From Rostratula benghalensis (Eukaryota; Chordata; Aves; Charadriiformes; Rostratulidae): a stretch of DNA of 64,000 nt. Position numbers and translations under genes: made by a program. Shown piece by piece: positions 62,839 through 64,000 of the stretch; the stretch's first letter is position 1; each line of letters begins with the position of its first letter. Location of the stretch: positions 954,460-1,018,459 of the forward strand of contig VXAI01000166.1 in assembly GCA_013399305.1 (NCBI GenBank), written 5' to 3'. Below the pieces are notes generated by a model. It saw only the letters and a program-made list of their open reading frames with translations, was not told the origin of the DNA and made no database searches.

Positions 62839-62854
62839 AAAAAAAAAAAAAAAA
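62839..62854. repeat. Poly-A tract (16 A)
   Basis: A pure A run 25 bp outside the right inverted-repeat arm. The left arm has no matching T-run outside it. Confidence 0.93.
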
Positions 62855-64000
62855 GGAAGAGGCGACCATTAATCTGTATCCCTTCCTTTTGTTATATTTT
62901 TTTGAATAGGTCCATACATTATTTAATGGGTTTTGTAGAGATACATTTACATGAGTTATAGATCACATTACAACTGATGAATGCCCAACGCACAGGTATG
63001 TTATGAAAGGTCATCTGTTACAAGGGAAAATGCATAATGGATGCTTGCTGAATACAATTGCAAGTTTTCTATGCTCATACTGAGTAGCTACTTGGGCAAC
63101 ACCGAGCAGTGAAACTTTGAACATCAATGACCTACAAACATTATTTAACTCTGAGGATCTACTTGGAAGTTTATTGATTTGTGGGCTGCATTCAGCACAG
63201 GCAGTGTAGGGCGCAGTGCACATCTGGGCTCTGATCAAGAAGAACCGATGAAAATAAACCCTAGGTACACTGATGCCACATCCTAAAAAGACCACTAGGG
63301 AAATGACCAAAGTTTTTCATAATTGTTTTTTAAAGTTCTCCAACTCCTAAAGCTCTCAGGTCTTCTCAAAACCAGTGAACAGAAACAACCATTTTACATA
63401 TAAATGATAATGACGACAATAGCCCGTGACTTCTGCTCTCCCACTGACATTTTGTTCTACAGCAATTTTGTTATACTCTAAGAAGCTCAAAGACAGTGGA
63501 CACTTTGTAGCTTGTTTCTGACATTACTGACGTACTCCCTTTTGCTGTCCAACTTCGTTAAGAACAAAAGGTAATTGCCTATGCCCCTGTTCTCCCTCTG
63601 TGCTGCTTACCACTGCCAGCACTCACACAAGCATCTTCCAATCTGATTTACTATTTCAAGTAACTCTTGAAACACAAGAGGATAGCCTTTGGGAGTTTCT
63701 CTGATTTTAGTTGGGAAGGATTTCCATGTACCAAGAAGCACAAAAATATGCAAGTAAAACCACATTCTGTCATTCATTATAAGATCATGGCTGGGCACAA
63801 TATTTAATGACTGGAATTTGTTTCTGTAAAAATACCCTATGCTTTGGGTAAGATTAGGTGTTGTACAAGCTTCTCTCAGTTGCCTCAGTCAACATGCTTG
63901 TGCAGCCCTCCACAAAGCTGAGCTGTGAGAGTGCAAGTCAGGTCAAGCGAGGCTGAGCATATGGGGAGAAGGTGAGGTTATAAGGCAAAACCATCCTTAC
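62855..64000. other. Gene-free stretch to the window end
   Basis: No recognisable gene or repeat. The longest frame is 99 codons (63011-63310, minus), without motif. Confidence 0.65.

Overview
This window looks like non-coding DNA from a bird chromosome, either intergenic or inside a large intron. The evidence is two CR1 LINE fragments of avian type: a long one at the left edge, and a short 3'-end fragment at 42653 ending in the ATTCTGTG-type octamer tail. Other support is the low recognisable repeat load (CR1 covers roughly 1.7 of 64 kb), the AT-rich and CpG-poor composition, and the absence of abundant young SINEs. I recognise no cellular protein-coding gene, no confident exon, no structural RNA gene, no CRISPR array and no bacterial or viral gene cassette.

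Layout. Positions 1-1610 are a 5'-truncated, frameshifted CR1 on the minus strand. Its reverse-transcriptase motifs are still readable, and a 320-base run of N (375-694) interrupts it. From 1611 to 61584 the window is single-copy, AT-rich sequence. It carries homopolymer and low-complexity tracts, a pair of overlapping palindromes (2554-2587), a 20-bp tandem repeat (17501-17549), a compound trinucleotide microsatellite (22306-22346), a CR1 3' tail (42653-42740), and a few weak matches to ancient amniote SINEs of the MIR type (44281, 45429, 58085) and to an old retroposon tail (53226). From 61585 to 62814 there is a long inverted repeat. Two arms of about 300 bp, roughly 90% alike by eye with a 77-bp near-identical core, flank a 626-bp spacer. 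This is the most unusual structure in the window. The rest, to 64000, is again featureless by eye.

Open reading frames longer than 100 codons occur, but their products look random, they overlap frames on the other strand, and they lack convincing splice signals, so none is called as a gene. There is no set of genes acting together and I found no new multi-gene system. The observations worth a second look are structural (the inverted repeat, palindromes and old repeat relics) or candidate regulatory elements that need a conservation track.
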